Positions 43,955 through 55,323 of a stretch of DNA of 64,000 nt are shown piece by piece. A program made the position numbers and the translations under genes. The notes beneath the pieces are model-generated. The model did not search any database, was not told the origin of the DNA, and saw only the letters and a list, made by a program, of their open reading frames with translations. Within the stretch, counting starts at the first letter, position 1, and every line of letters starts with the position of its first letter. Source of the DNA: Bipolaris cookei (Eukaryota; Ascomycota; Dothideomycetes; Pleosporales; Pleosporaceae); assembly GCA_002286855.1 (NCBI GenBank), contig NRSV01000051.1, positions 62,001-126,000 of the forward strand, given 5' to 3'.

Positions 43955-45845
43955 TCAAGTAATTGTAATATTCCCCGGCATCTTAATCAGCCAGTTCTCC
44001 CAAAACCTGAACCCATCAATTCCCTGCTCTCGACAGAGTGCACCCGCTTCTTCAGCCATTTCCAGTTCTTCTGTCGCGACACCAACACTCCAGCCAAATC
44101 TTTCAGCTGTCTCTTGCGCTGTTACGCCCCTGCCAAATGCCTGCCAATCCCATGTGACTTCCGTGCTGGGAGGCTCTTGGTGAAGAGTCTTGAACCAAGC
44201 CAGGAGACTGGCAATGGTTTTCTCGTCAGTGCGATCACGACCTTGTACGACTAGAAGACCGCTCTTGAATTGCCTTAGGCGCACTGGCAATTTCAACGTA
44301 TCCCACATGCGCGCTGCCTTCTCAAAATCTGAGGGACTAACAAGTTCGACACCGCCCCTTGCACGATTGAAGACGGCCCAAAGATCCACAAGCGTCATGA
44401 TTCCACCTTCTTTTCGCAGGATACCATGCGTGTCATCCGTGAGCCACTCGGCCAGATTTCTCGAAAGCTCCGATACATACAGTGACTCGGAACCTGACCC
44501 GGAACCAAGCATGTCCTTTGTCGTAATGAGACCTAGTGCAGATGCCGACTGGGATGCTAATGCGTTTGCTTCAGAGCTGCTATTAGTACCCAAGTTGGCC
44601 TGTGATGCAAATTGTTCTGCAAGAGCAATAATTTCTTTTGCTGATGTCATCAGAGCCTCAAGGTCCTCAAAGGCGCTGCCTATCATGGCCTCGTTGTTCT
44701 GTCTCTGCTCTAATCCACGTCGCTCCAAGCCTGCAATACCAACGACCCGGGGCCGTTCAGATTCTATAGACGAAGCGTCAGATTGTATAGTGTAACCATC
44801 GTCAGCTACAACAGAGGCTAGCCGTGGCTTAGGAATTGGCGGGGCACTTTGAAGAAGCCATTTGCGCTGTACCAGTGCATTCTTTAGGCGCTCGTAGAAT
44901 ATAGGCCCCCCACCGGCACGGAAAGATAGCTTGATGCATTCGACCGTGTCCGACTGCAATGGTAACGAGAGTGTTGGGCCTGGAGATTGGGACCTGGAGG
45001 GCTCCTGAAGCATGTCGAAGCGCTTGTCTACGGCCGTTGTCAGGGATGCACCGCAAATCTCGCAATTGAGTAGAGAAGGATGGTTCTGGTAGGTGCAGCG
45101 AGGACATGCCGATGGCGATGTTGTGGAAGCCGAAGGAGGAGGAGGGGTTCCATTCTTCACATCTTTCGGGGGCGGGCCAGGGGCTGGTCGATTCGACATG
45201 GCCGCTATGGCTGCCTTGACGACATGTACAGTCGGCGGCTTTATTCCGCAAGCCAGACATGGCGGTATAGGTGTACGAGATGCGAGAGCGGGGTCGAAGT
45301 TGGAAGGTACGGGGTTGGAGAAGGAGCATATCGGACACACCCATGTTGCGCTCGCAGGAGGTGGAGGCGCGGGGCTGCTGTGCCGCGGCGGAGTCGAAGA
45401 GGACGAGGCAGATGGCGTGGGAGCCAAAGGAGCACCTCGCGACAGCTGCTTCAAGGGCTTCGGGTAGAGAGTTACCTTGGGCGACGACTTGAGAAAACCA
45501 GCCTGTATTGTTGTTAGTCATCGCGGTGTCCGTGGATCAAGCCACATCCAGCATACATAGAACTCTGGTTTCTCGACATCTTTCAGGAAGATGGCGACGG
45601 AGTTCTTGCGCGGCTCATTGTGATCGACATAGCAGATGCGGTGTGAGGTCAGATACGACTGCCCGTTTTGATACTGGGGTATCTTGAACTTCCTGTTCAC
45701 ATGTTCAGCAGCAGCAGATGAGCGCCATGTGTGGATACGCGTACCCCTCGTAGAGCCCTACGGCATCTTGAACAAAAAGTAGCGTCTCCTCCGGCAGGAG
45801 CGACGGGCGCAGTGCGGTGGTGAGGTCGAGCTGGTGCAGGAACAT
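43955..45845 (-). CDS. VPS36: ESCRT-II subunit Vps36
   Basis: Endosomal sorting subunit that binds phosphoinositide and ubiquitin and helps bud multivesicular bodies. Exons are 45845-45745, 45692-45557 and 45502-43955; introns 52 and 54 nt; 594 residues. The GLUE domain starts MFLHQLDLTTALRPSLLPEE. The junctions restore AVGLYEGKFKIPQYQNGQSYL and KPEFYAGFLKSSPKVTL. Two NZF-type zinc fingers are inserted: CPICSFSN..CLACG (about 130-165) and CPRCTYQN..CEICG (about 210-235). The C-terminal winged-helix part includes DLWAVFNRARGGVELVSPSDF and WFKTLHQEPP, ending KMPGNITIT. Ubiquitin binding by the second finger is by family analogy. It is divergent from THP3 over about 525 bp. Confidence 0.92.
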
Positions 45846-46370
45846 TCAGACCATTTGTAAGTGAGCGTATGCAAGATACGGCTATGGCAATCCCATCGGG
45901 CGTCGTTTGACCTAATGCCCATTCCCCCAGTCCGGCAAGTCGTCATATCCCTGGCACTAAACCTATTGCGGTTAATACATTCTCAGCAGCCGCCAAGCAA
46001 CAGCACCGACCGTGCAAATCACTTGTCGTCGGGTCGTCGCTTCGCCTCACCCTCATCCACCCACGCCCACCCCATCTATACTCACATACTACATCTCCGC
46101 CTTCGTGCACAACATTGATCCATCTTCTCCAACTCCACTGTGCACAAACTCACGCTGCAGCCTTCTTCTTTGTCGCCCCTGTTTCCCTTGTTCCCCTGTC
46201 CCATGTCCCTGCCCTCTGCTACTGTTGCGTGGGCGCGACCAATGCAGTCACCCGCCTACAACACCGTCACCCCTCGAACCACACTCCAGCCTGCCGCTCC
46301 ACCCGCGTCTGTTAGTGTTCACACTCCTCTGGCGACTTGTGCCTCCGCTCACACACGCCTACAGTCTGCC
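45846..46370. promoter_or_regulatory. Divergent promoter between VPS36 and THP3
   Basis: 525 bp between outward-facing starts. The right half (46060-46360) is strongly pyrimidine-rich on the plus strand, typical of the leader just before fungal start codons. No TATA box was recognised. Confidence 0.45.
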
Positions 46371-47842
46371 ATGGCTCCTGAGCAGCCTAAGAAGAAAGTC
46401 GAGTGGCCGCCTGCCGTACGCGAGTACGTCCGACGTGCTTTCGACCCCGCCAACGCGATCCCGGGCATCTCGCAAGCAGAGATGCAGGCGAGGCTCAAGG
46501 AGACCATCGGCTACTTCGCTGAGCGCAACTCACATGACAATGTACATTGGCCTACCTTTCCCCTGCCTCAGGAGCTTCTCCTCGAGGAACGGAGGGCAGC
46601 GGCACTCAGCACATCTGCTAATGGCTTCGCGAACGGCATGCAACCTACATACGTGAATGGCACTGTCGACCACACTAACCAGAACACACCCCTTTCCAAA
46701 AAGCGCAACGCTCACGACGCTGAAGAAGTACCAGCCGAACAAGCGCAAGCCAGCGTCCCACCATGGCGCAAAACTAACCTAGCATCTCGAATGACCTATG
46801 CCGACGGACACAGCGAAAAGCGCCAAAAGAAGAATGCATTTACGGACGCCGCAAGTAAGTTAGACCAGGCAGAGCTTGACAAGCGACGACAACGCTTTCA
46901 GCTCGGCAACAACGGTTTGAAATCGACGTCACCCTGGGGCTCGTCACGCAAAGATGAAGACGAAATGCCTACCGGACCTGTGGTCGGAACCAACGAGAAC
47001 CTTGAGAAGAGCTATTTCCGTCTGACCGCACCACCAAAAGCTGAAACCGTGCGCCCCCTGCATGTGCTCAAGAAGACGTTGGCCATGCTTGTGGAGAAAT
47101 GGAAAGCAGAAAAAAATTACAACTACATTTGTAACCAGTTCAAGTCACTGCGCCAGGATCTGACTGTTCAACATATCAAGAATGCCTTTACAGTCAAGGT
47201 GTACGAGATCCATGCGCGCATCTCATTAGAAAAGGGGGATTTGGGTGAGTATAATCAATGCCAGACACAGCTCAAGGCACTGTATGCGCAGAACCTAGGG
47301 GGCAACCCAGCTGAGTTCAAAGCGTACCGCATTCTCTATTTTGTGTATACGTGCAATAAGACCGACATGAACGACATGTTGGCAGAATTAACCCTCGCAG
47401 ACAAAGCCCATCCATGGATCAAGCATGCACTTGACGTTCGATCATCACTTGCCCTTGGCAACTACCACAAGTTCTTCCGACTTTACCTCGAAGCCCAGAA
47501 CATGGGCGCTTACCTCATGGACATGTTTGTCGAGCGTGAGCGCCTCAATGCTCTAGCTAACATTTCTCGCGGGTGAGTTTGACGATTGTGCTTCAGGTTT
47601 TGCATAATGGTTTGCTGACAGGATGCAGATACGTAAATGTTTCTCTTCGTTTCCTGACTGATGAGCTTGGTTTCGACAATGATGCATCTTGCCGTGAATT
47701 TCTCGAAACGCACGGTACGCAGAACACTATTGAAGACAAGGGCGATAGCCAGTATCGGGTCAGGATCCGCGAGGTCGCATCGCAAATCGAGAGTCTCCGT
47801 GCCGCCGCATTCAGCAAAGTAGACATTAAAGGACAAATATGA
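46371..47842 (+). CDS. THP3: SAC3/GANP family protein, Thp3/LENG8-like
   Basis: Nuclear protein linked to transcription elongation and mRNA processing or export (yeast Thp3 pairs with Csn12). Exons 46371-47572 and 47629-47842 (intron 56 nt), 471 residues. The chosen ATG has a strong context (tgccATGg) and begins MAPEQPKKKVEWPPAVREYV. The frame is open upstream to 46140, with an alternative ATG but Pro/Ser-rich, unlikely coding. A basic linker (KRNAHDAEEV.., EKRQKKNAF) precedes the SAC3/GANP/PCI domain. That domain runs from VRPLHVLKKTLAMLVEKWK through YNYICNQFKSLRQDLTVQHI to NYHKFFRLYLEA. The intron restores ANISRGYVNVSLRFLTDELGF. It ends SKVDIKGQI. Confidence 0.9.
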
Positions 47843-48924
47843 GTCGACTCGAGCGCAAGCGGTGGTTGCCATCGTCAGCTGCACCCTTTAGATTACGAAT
47901 ATTCCCGAGTGCTCTATATCTTCTACTACTACTAATACTTACTATATGGTTGTTTGCTCATGCCGGACGCCACATGTGTCATGGGGATTGCAGTGGCGGT
48001 AGCAAAGGCCCCGTCTCAAGCGGCGAGTTTGGGTGTTATTTGCGTGGGTGGTGGCTATCCATGTGTAGACGGGACGCGGGAGACCCGTTCCATGCGCTAG
48101 ATGCAAGGAAGTTTCTAGATGCTTTCTTTCTCTTACGCCCAAAGTTTCAGACAGGCTCCTGACTAGCCATGTTTTCTTAGTTGGGAAACGGGATACGTCA
48201 TTAGCGCCAATGGGAAACGTGGATTCGGGAATAAGATTGCGGGAAGAGAGGAGCAGAGGGGACGATGGGACGAGGGTGTTGCTGACTACAGGACTGCTTG
48301 AAGCGTTTGTCTCAGCGGCATCCGGGTGTGTGCGGCAGGTTGCAGTGGGTGGAGGCCGACGGGATGATCGAGGGCAGCTTCGGACTGTGCCGGTGATCGA
48401 CAGCCATTGCATCGGGACTGCAGGCATAGGCAGCGTGTGGAATTGGCAGGGTTGTAAGCATTCGAGCCTGCTGTGGTTAGGAGAGCTTTTCTGTGGGACG
48501 AGCAATTGCAGGCGCTGGGGCTTGGCCAATGAGAGGGCGAGAGGGATGTTTTGGCCTGTGATTCGGCCAGGCGCAGGTGTCGAGTGGTGGTTGACGCTAG
48601 CTGCAGGCTCTTCTTGCAAAAGGGCAGAAGATGTGTTTGGTAGACAGCAGGCAGCAATGCATTGGTTGATGACGAGCGTGTTTGGTATGCGAGGGTGTGG
48701 TGATGCTATAGGGCTTTGTGGGGACGTTGATCAAAAGCACCGAATGTGGGTGGGTGTGGGTTCGCATGGGCACAATGACATGTTCATGCAACGCAGCAAG
48801 AAGAAGCAAGGGAGGCTTACCATGGCCGGCGCGCCGGGGTCATGATTGGGCGTTTTGTGGACCTGCAGCCCGGCAGCCCGACGTTTGGCAGACAGCATGG
48901 CGTAGGCCCTGGAATCCCTTGGGG

Positions 48925-48983
48925 CCATAGCCAGCCATAGCCCGCCATAGCCCGCCCATACACAGCCATCATACACAGCCATG
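48925..48983. repeat. 10-bp tandem repeat CCATAGCCCG
   Basis: Three consecutive units (CCATAGCCAG, then CCATAGCCCG twice) followed by degenerate copies with CATACACAG. Upstream of BEM1; no function known. Confidence 0.65.
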
Positions 48984-48993
48984 CCAGGTCACA

Positions 48994-49025
48994 TGGCGTG
49001 CTGGCGTGCTGGCGTACTGGCGCGC
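48994..49025. repeat. 8-bp tandem repeat TGGCGTGC, four units
   Basis: Units TGGCGTGC, TGGCGTGC, TGGCGTAC, TGGCGCGC in direct succession, then a partial TGGC. A few bases after the 10-bp repeat tract. Confidence 0.7.
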
Positions 49026-49538
49026 TGGCTCCGTGTCGTCAGTGGCCACCAGGCGTGCAAATATACCACACATCTACTACGTATGTACGTGCGTACAAAC
49101 AGGGCCGCGTCCACCCATCCAATCCACATGGACGAGCAGGAAAAAAGAGGGCAACCCTCGAGGCCCAGAGAGCCGCCTGCCAAGTCTCAGGTGGTGCAAG
49201 GCTGGGATCCCTTCGCCGTGAAAGCACCCATTCATTCCCTAACCTTTTGGCTACCCGCGCATCTTCTTGTCTGTACCTGACGACAATCACCGTGCACCTG
49301 CCCCAGAGGTTTTCCCTTTACCCTTTGTCTTTGCTCGTCGTCACGGCCTTGGACTGCACGACTCGGACTGTCCTTCACCCGCCGCGCACTCGCCCCCGCA
49401 CACGCCGCATCCCCGGTCGACAGTCATACAGTCGTAGCCAGTCGGAGCCCCAAAGTTCCTGACACCTCCTGACTGCTCCTCACGGCACAACGCTTCCGCG
49501 TCCTCTGCGCATCCTCTCCTCCTCGTCCACACCCCAAG

Positions 49539-51790
49539 ATGAAGGTGAGTTGCTCTGCCTTTTTGCTTTTGCCGCCACCACATGTCCCCGCGCCTGCACC
49601 ACCTGCACCGGCGCCTGCACCGGCGCTGGGGGCATTGGCCGAGTCAAGGCGCGCATACATGCTAACGGTATTCTCTAGTTCCGCAGGAGTGTAAAGAGCG
49701 AAAAGGACACCCGCCCGCACCACATTTCGATTCCGCCAAAGGATGCCATAGCCATTGTGCCGCCCAAGAAGGTACGTACCACCAAGCACATGCACCCTAC
49801 GCCGCCAGAGGTGAATGCCGATTACCTCGACACTCACTCGCTGTTGCCTGTGCGAGTGCAATGATCGAGGCCAACGCGGCGCTCTTGGGCTGCAGTGATT
49901 GCGCGCAAGAGCATCCACAGCCAGCCCTGCGCCCAAGACGTTCAAGCCGCTCGACGTTCGCCATTGCTCCAGGCGCTTTGTCCTGGTACCCGCTTCCCGA
50001 TAAGGCAGATGAGCGCGAAGCTAACGGCGATCTCATTTCAGGTCATAAAAGCCCTCTACGACTACACGCCCACAGATACCAGCCCAAACTCTGTCTACCT
50101 TGCCTTTTCCCAGGGTGACTTTCTGCACGTTGTCGGGCGTGAGGACGACAGCGACTGGTACGAAGCCTGCAACCCGCTGCACGGCACCCGCGGCCTCGTT
50201 CCCGTCTCATTCTTTGAGGGCGTAGGCAAGACAGTGCGCGACAGTGCTGGCGCCCCCCCAGTGCCTCGCGCCACAACCCAACAACCGCACGATTCCGGCT
50301 ACCAAGAGCGCATAACAAGCCCGCAACCGTCTACCCAGGACATAATGACGCAGCAGATGCGCATGTCGCGCTCGGGAAAGACAGGCGCCATGGTCTATGG
50401 TGTCGTTATCTACGACTTCCACGCAGAGCGGCCCGACGAGCTCGAGGCAAAAGAGGGCGAGGCCATTATCGTCATCGCCCAGTCCAACCCCGAGTGGTTT
50501 GTCGCAAAGCCCATTACCCGACTCGGTGGCCCCGGCCTGATACCCGTCTCCTTTATCGAGATCCGCGACATGACTACTGGACAAGTAGTCACCGACACGC
50601 AAGCCGCCGTGACTGCTGCTGGTGTGCCCAAGGTCGAGGAGTGGAAGAAAATGGCTGCAGACTACAAGAACGGTAGCATTCCTCTCGGCAAGCTGGAAAC
50701 AAACTCAGGCCAGTCGCTGCAACAAGGCATGGAGCGTTTGAGCGTGCGCAGCCAAAATGGTGGCCACCAAAAGGCCGGTTCGGTAGGTGGTGTGCACTCA
50801 CCTCCCGTACAAGATGCTGACCCCGTGCAGATCTCCCACTCGCGCAACGGCTCCATGGCGCAGGCTCAAAATTCGCACCGCACGTCCGACAACTTGCTCG
50901 CACCTATCAAGGCATGTGTGCCACGTTACTGCTTTGCTGACGATATCTTCTGGTTCATCATTGAGTGCCAGATGGAGGACGGCCGTCACTGGGAGCTGCA
51001 ACGTTTATATCAGGATTTCTACGACCTTCAGATACAACTTATCGCCTCCTACCCCGTCGAGGCTGGTACAAGTGGCTCGGGCGAACGAACACTACCATTT
51101 ATGCCAGGTCCAGTAACCTACGTCACCGACAACATCTCCAACGGGCGCCGTGCCAATCTCGACGAGTACATCAAGAACCTGCTCAAACTGGGCCCGCACA
51201 TTACCCAAGGACACCTTGTTAAGGGTTTCTTTGCCCCGCGACAAGGCGACTACGAAATTGACCCCGATGTTGTTGCTGCTGAAGAATACCGTTTGTCTCA
51301 GCAGTCACATCACTCATCAACCCCCTCACATGGGGGCGCCAGCAGACAATCATCTGCCGACCAACTTCAAGCTACAACCCCAGTGACTCCTTTCTCGACT
51401 GGCTCAACCTATGCCTCACACCAACGCGGTCCATCGACAGCCTCGCAAGCATATTCGACGAACCTCAACCCACCGCCTATAAACCACTCACACTCGTCTG
51501 TCTCGACCGCCACCGGCACCGGTACGTCGGCGCTCAAGATCAAAGTATGGTTCGAGGAAGACAATTGTGTCGTCATTCGCATGCCCATATCACTCAAGTT
51601 TGTTGACCTCTACAATAAGCTTGTTGAGAGGAGGAAGCTGGAGCGGCCTGGCGAGGAAGAGGAGGAGCTAATTGTTGAGTACAAGGACGAGCAAGAAAAT
51701 TACTTTTACCCAATTGAGAACGACGAGGACCTGCAGATTGCAGTGGAGCGTAATCCCAAGCTAACACTTAGTGTTACAACAAGGCGGTGA
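49539..51790 (+). CDS. BEM1: Polarity scaffold Bem1/ScdB
   Basis: Cytoplasmic scaffold that links Cdc42, its exchange factor Cdc24 and PAK kinases at growth sites, and in fungi also regulates NADPH oxidase. Exons are 49539-49544, 49679-49771 and 50042-51790; 615 residues. The first coding exon is only six bases (Met-Lys) before a GTGAGT donor; introns are 134 and 270 nt, long for this window. Domains: SH3 (about 34-96, KALYDYTPTDTSPNSVYLAFSQ), SH3 (about 148-209, VIYDFHAERPDELEAKEGE), PX (about 320-430, RYCFADDIFWFIIECQMEDGR) and PB1 (about 531-615, LKIKVWFEEDNCVVIRMP..). A Ser/Gln-rich linker separates PX and PB1. All four domains are complete in the Bem1 order. It ends LTLSVTTRR. Confidence 0.95.
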
Positions 51791-52749
51791 TGGTGGAGCA
51801 AATGGTAAGACCAAGCGTTTCTTCTTCTTCTAATTCCCCTAGTTTTTATTTCTTTTCGTGTATGGTAGCCCGTGCGATTGTGCAGTGGCTACCTTGGTCC
51901 GGCTACCTTGATCCCTGTCTTTTCCCTTGTTTTTTCCTTTGTTCTTGTTGCTTTCGGCGTTGCATAAGGGTCCATAGCTCGGGTGCGAACAGGTGTTTGC
52001 GGAGTCTGTGGGGTATTAAGTGTATGACGGCAAGCGGGTTCCTTTCTCTTCGGCCAGTCTTTTCGGTTTGGTCTGCAACTATTTCATCGACACAGAGAGG
52101 AGGTGTTGAGGCTAGATTATATGAGGGTGGGCTTTGGATTGAGCAACATGTGGTGGACGAGCAATGATGGAGAGGCGAGGAACGATAAAAATGGGTTATC
52201 TATCCATTAGGTGTATCTGAAAAATTTCACTCCGCTCTAGTAGTATATGTGTGATGATGATGATGATGATGATATGTTGTCTAAGAAGGGGAGAGCAGTG
52301 CACGTTGGTCAAGTGCTGTAGTCCAAAGATAGGCGTGGGATGCCATACACATGCCTCAGCCGATACTAGCCATGAGTTCCGAGCTTGCGGTTTGACAGAG
52401 AATCGAATTGCTACCGGTTGCGACATGGCTGGCCAATGATTGTGCAGAGAGGCCGACTCGGGAGTCTCTGCTCCGACGTCGGTGTCTAGAGTCCGGGGCG
52501 GATTCAATGTTGGGCACCGCTAAACCCAGACATGTTCGTCAGTGGCTGCTCTTTCAAATCCCGCAACCTGTTCACAACTGTTTGTCTCCTGTAGCTCTCA
52601 CAGCCCGTGAGATTCTGGCAGCTCCTCCTGCACCATACGGTCGCCTGCTACAAGGCCTCACGAGCGAAGACCTACAACCGGATCGTCTACCAGGGCCTTC
52701 ACATGCAGCACAAAAAGAGGGAGTTTGCCAATAACTGGGGGAAGCTGCA
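51791..52749. other. Intergenic region with a GAT microsatellite
   Basis: About 960 bp between BEM1 and the next plus-strand gene. Holds (GAT)7 at 52253-52273. No gene recognised; the proximal 200 bp likely act as promoter. Confidence 0.45.
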
Positions 52750-53727
52750 ATGGGGGAGGAACAAGCCAGCGATGTGAAGACACCCGTCGCCACGGAGACT
52801 ATATCCCAAGCCACCGTACCAAAAGTCGCAAGCTCTTCGATTGCGATTCCCAGACCAAAACTCCCAGTGCCGAGTATGCGCACGCCGACGATGACGCCCA
52901 CGGACACGCCGCGCGAATGGAACACGGCGAAACTGGACATGCGCGTGGGCGCAGACGTACTCTCAGCTGGCGCAGCAGGCATCTTGGTCGCTCCAATCAT
53001 CACCATAATAGACAAGGGCATCATCGAGAACGCCAGCGGCAGAAACACGCTGGGCGACAGCCTAAAGCAAAGCTTTACGCAACTCCTCGCAAAACCGCAC
53101 CGCTTCCTCTCCAGCAAGCCCTTTGCCCTAATCTTCAGCCTCTACTTCGGCACCTACCTCACCGCCAACACCATCGACACCGTATCCGCGACTCTCAAGC
53201 CCACCCAGCCACTCCAGCAGCAAACAAGCGGCACCAGCAAATTCGTCACTACCAGCTCCGCTAACCTGGCACTTTGCCTGTACAAAGACAACCAATTCAC
53301 CCGCCTCTTTGCTGCACCAGGCTCCTCACCTCGTCCCGTCCCGCTCCCCACCTTCGCTCTATTCACCGTCCGCGACTGCCTCACCATATTTGCTAGTTTC
53401 AATCTCCCGCCGCTCCTCGCGCCCGCGCTGGAACAGCGTATGAGTGCCAAGGTAAATAGGTATGTCGGTGCGCTTAGTGTAGCGCAGTTCGTTACGCCGG
53501 CTGCGGTGCAGCTTGTTAGCACGCCATTGCATTTGCTTGGGCTCGATTTGTATAATCGGCCTGGTGTGCACGTGGGTGGTCGCGATGGGAGGGCTGCGCA
53601 GGTGCTGAAGAATTGGGGGAAGAGCGCGGTGGCAAGGATTTGTAGGATTGTTCCTGCGTTTGGGGTCGGGGGTGTGGTGAACACGAAGGTTAGGAGGGGG
53701 CTGATGGGGAGGTTGGAAGAAGCATGA
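52750..53727 (+). CDS. Conserved-looking membrane protein of unknown function
   Basis: Single exon, 325 residues. The N-terminal 55 residues are hydrophilic and Thr/Pro-rich. LDMRVGADVLSAGAAGILVA begins a region of weakly hydrophobic helices with small residues (PIITIIDKGIIENASGR, FALIFSLYFGTYLTANT, TFALFTVRDCLTIFASFNLP, VAQFVTPAAVQLVSTPLHLL). The pattern of a Gly/Ala-rich helix followed by P-x-x-x-x-D/K recalls mitochondrial carriers, and a divergent mitochondrial carrier-like protein is my best guess. The carrier signature is not clear enough to assign. The start is the first ATG of the open frame and has a weak-to-moderate context (gcaATGg). Confidence 0.6.
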   Translation: MGEEQASDVKTPVATETISQATVPKVASSSIAIPRPKLPVPSMRTPTMTPTDTPREWNTAKLDMRVGADVLSAGAAGILVAPIITIIDKGIIENASGRNTLGDSLKQSFTQLLAKPHRFLSSKPFALIFSLYFGTYLTANTIDTVSATLKPTQPLQQQTSGTSKFVTTSSANLALCLYKDNQFTRLFAAPGSSPRPVPLPTFALFTVRDCLTIFASFNLPPLLAPALEQRMSAKVNRYVGALSVAQFVTPAAVQLVSTPLHLLGLDLYNRPGVHVGGRDGRAAQVLKNWGKSAVARICRIVPAFGVGGVVNTKVRRGLMGRLEEA

Positions 53728-55323
53728 TATTCGGAGATGCGATTAAGGGTTACATGGTTTTCTGGCGTTTTGGAGGGTTAGGCATATAAATGGGAAATCT
53801 CTTCTCTATGGATGAGAATTTGGGGGGGGGTATGTATGTATCGCATTGCGTGGAGTTAAGTAGGCGTTTTCCAGTGATAGTCATGGATCTAGATTTAACA
53901 AAGTTTATAGTATCAAAGTAGCTGTTATGCAATGACAAGTCAAACTCGTTCTGGTTGTATCAATCCTTAAGATGAAATTGTAGTCGGTGATTGATATCTG
54001 CGGGTTTGGGTAACTGGGTGACCTGCTTACTACACGTTCATCTCTTTGAATAAAAATAGGATTTGCTAGTCACCGTACAACATTGTAGTTGATCAGTTCA
54101 GGGATACTTGCCCTACCTTTTCTTACCTTATGGATCTTACCATAAACTCGGAAATTGACAGAATGCCATAGCAACCCACTCTTCCCGTTACAACTGGCAA
54201 CTGAGTCGCCTTATGTATCCCTTGCCATACGTATGAGTACGCAGATATACACTGATCCCTCCAGCTTGGCAACAGCGGTGGAACCAGTAAAAGAATCGCC
54301 ACCATCCACCATTCACCGTTGCAATTGCTTCTCGAAGTCTTTCGAGGACAGTGGATGCAAGGTGTGAGAAAAACTCAATTGAACCTCTATGCACAAGTTC
54401 TACTTGCGAAACTCGAGTGTAGTTGCTGTCAGTATGGTGGATATATGGAAATAAGAGTAAGCGTGTGAGGAAATGTAGATTTTTATGGTAAAGAGTGGTG
54501 TTGAGGAGGAGAAGGATTTGAGCGAGGATGTGGTAGAGTAGGTGGTATGATTGACAGGAAGAGGAGGAGGAGAGTAGGAAAGGGGGTATATGGATAAACT
54601 CTTATATCGTATGATAATATCAGTAGAGATCAATCAGCTTTACTTTTTTTTTGGGGGGGGGGGGGGGAGGGGGGAACGGGAAGGGCACATCTACTAGTAT
54701 TTATGAAAGTGATGTTGCCGAATTAATGGAAAGTGGTGTCCTGACTAACTTGATTTGGTTCAACGCCAACTAAATACAAGGATATATACAAATGCATGTA
54801 CGCTCCTCCCCCTCCAAAAACAAGCATTGAAAAAAAATGGACAATCACGCATAGACCGATCTGGCGGGTTAAAAGAAAAAAAAAGGGAAAAACGGGAGTT
54901 GACATCATCGTCGATCTGCCGGAGCGCTGTTCCAGACCGCGGGACCTGCATTTGGGCAAAAAAGAAGGTCAACATGCCGCATATGTTTAATCTCGCTTGC
55001 GCGCACCTTGTTGATGCGCTCGCAGCGCACGGGTGGAACTCACGTGGCTTAACTAGCGAGTTGGAGGAGAGTGGAGGTTAGACTAGTGCTTTTCTTGCCT
55101 TATTATCCGGTGTCTTTTTTAGTTGGTTGTGTTGGGCGGATGGAATTGGGGAAAGCGAGGGAAGAGTAGAGCGAGGGAGCGGTGACGTGTAGCAGATGGA
55201 AGTGGGAAAGGGTAACAGCGAGGAAAGAGATTGATATGTTCGTTCTTTTTTCCATTTACGAGTGGTAGTGATCATCAAAAAGGGCAAGACATTACATTAG
55301 CTAGCGTAGTAATACATACGACA
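53728..55323. other. Convergent intergenic region with a long G-tract
   Basis: 1.6 kb between two stops. Contains T9 followed by G15 at 54644-54667 and further G runs. No gene, repeat family or RNA is recognised. Confidence 0.4.

Larger units (their letters stand above)
47843..49538. other. Long BEM1 upstream region with short tandem repeats
   Basis: 1.7 kb without a supported gene. It contains the two tandem-repeat tracts listed separately. A pyrimidine-rich leader (49290-49535) precedes the BEM1 start. Frames at 48210-48845 (+) and 47942-48619 (-) overlap and lack motifs. Confidence 0.4.

Noticed and set aside
46140..46370. N-terminal extension of Thp3 starting at 46140
   Set aside because: Pro/Ser/Ala-rich sequence unlike the family; the ATG at 46371 has a strong context and begins the conserved part.
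47942..48845. Overlapping long frames on both strands upstream of BEM1
   Set aside because: No recognisable motif or splice structure, and they overlap each other in opposite directions.
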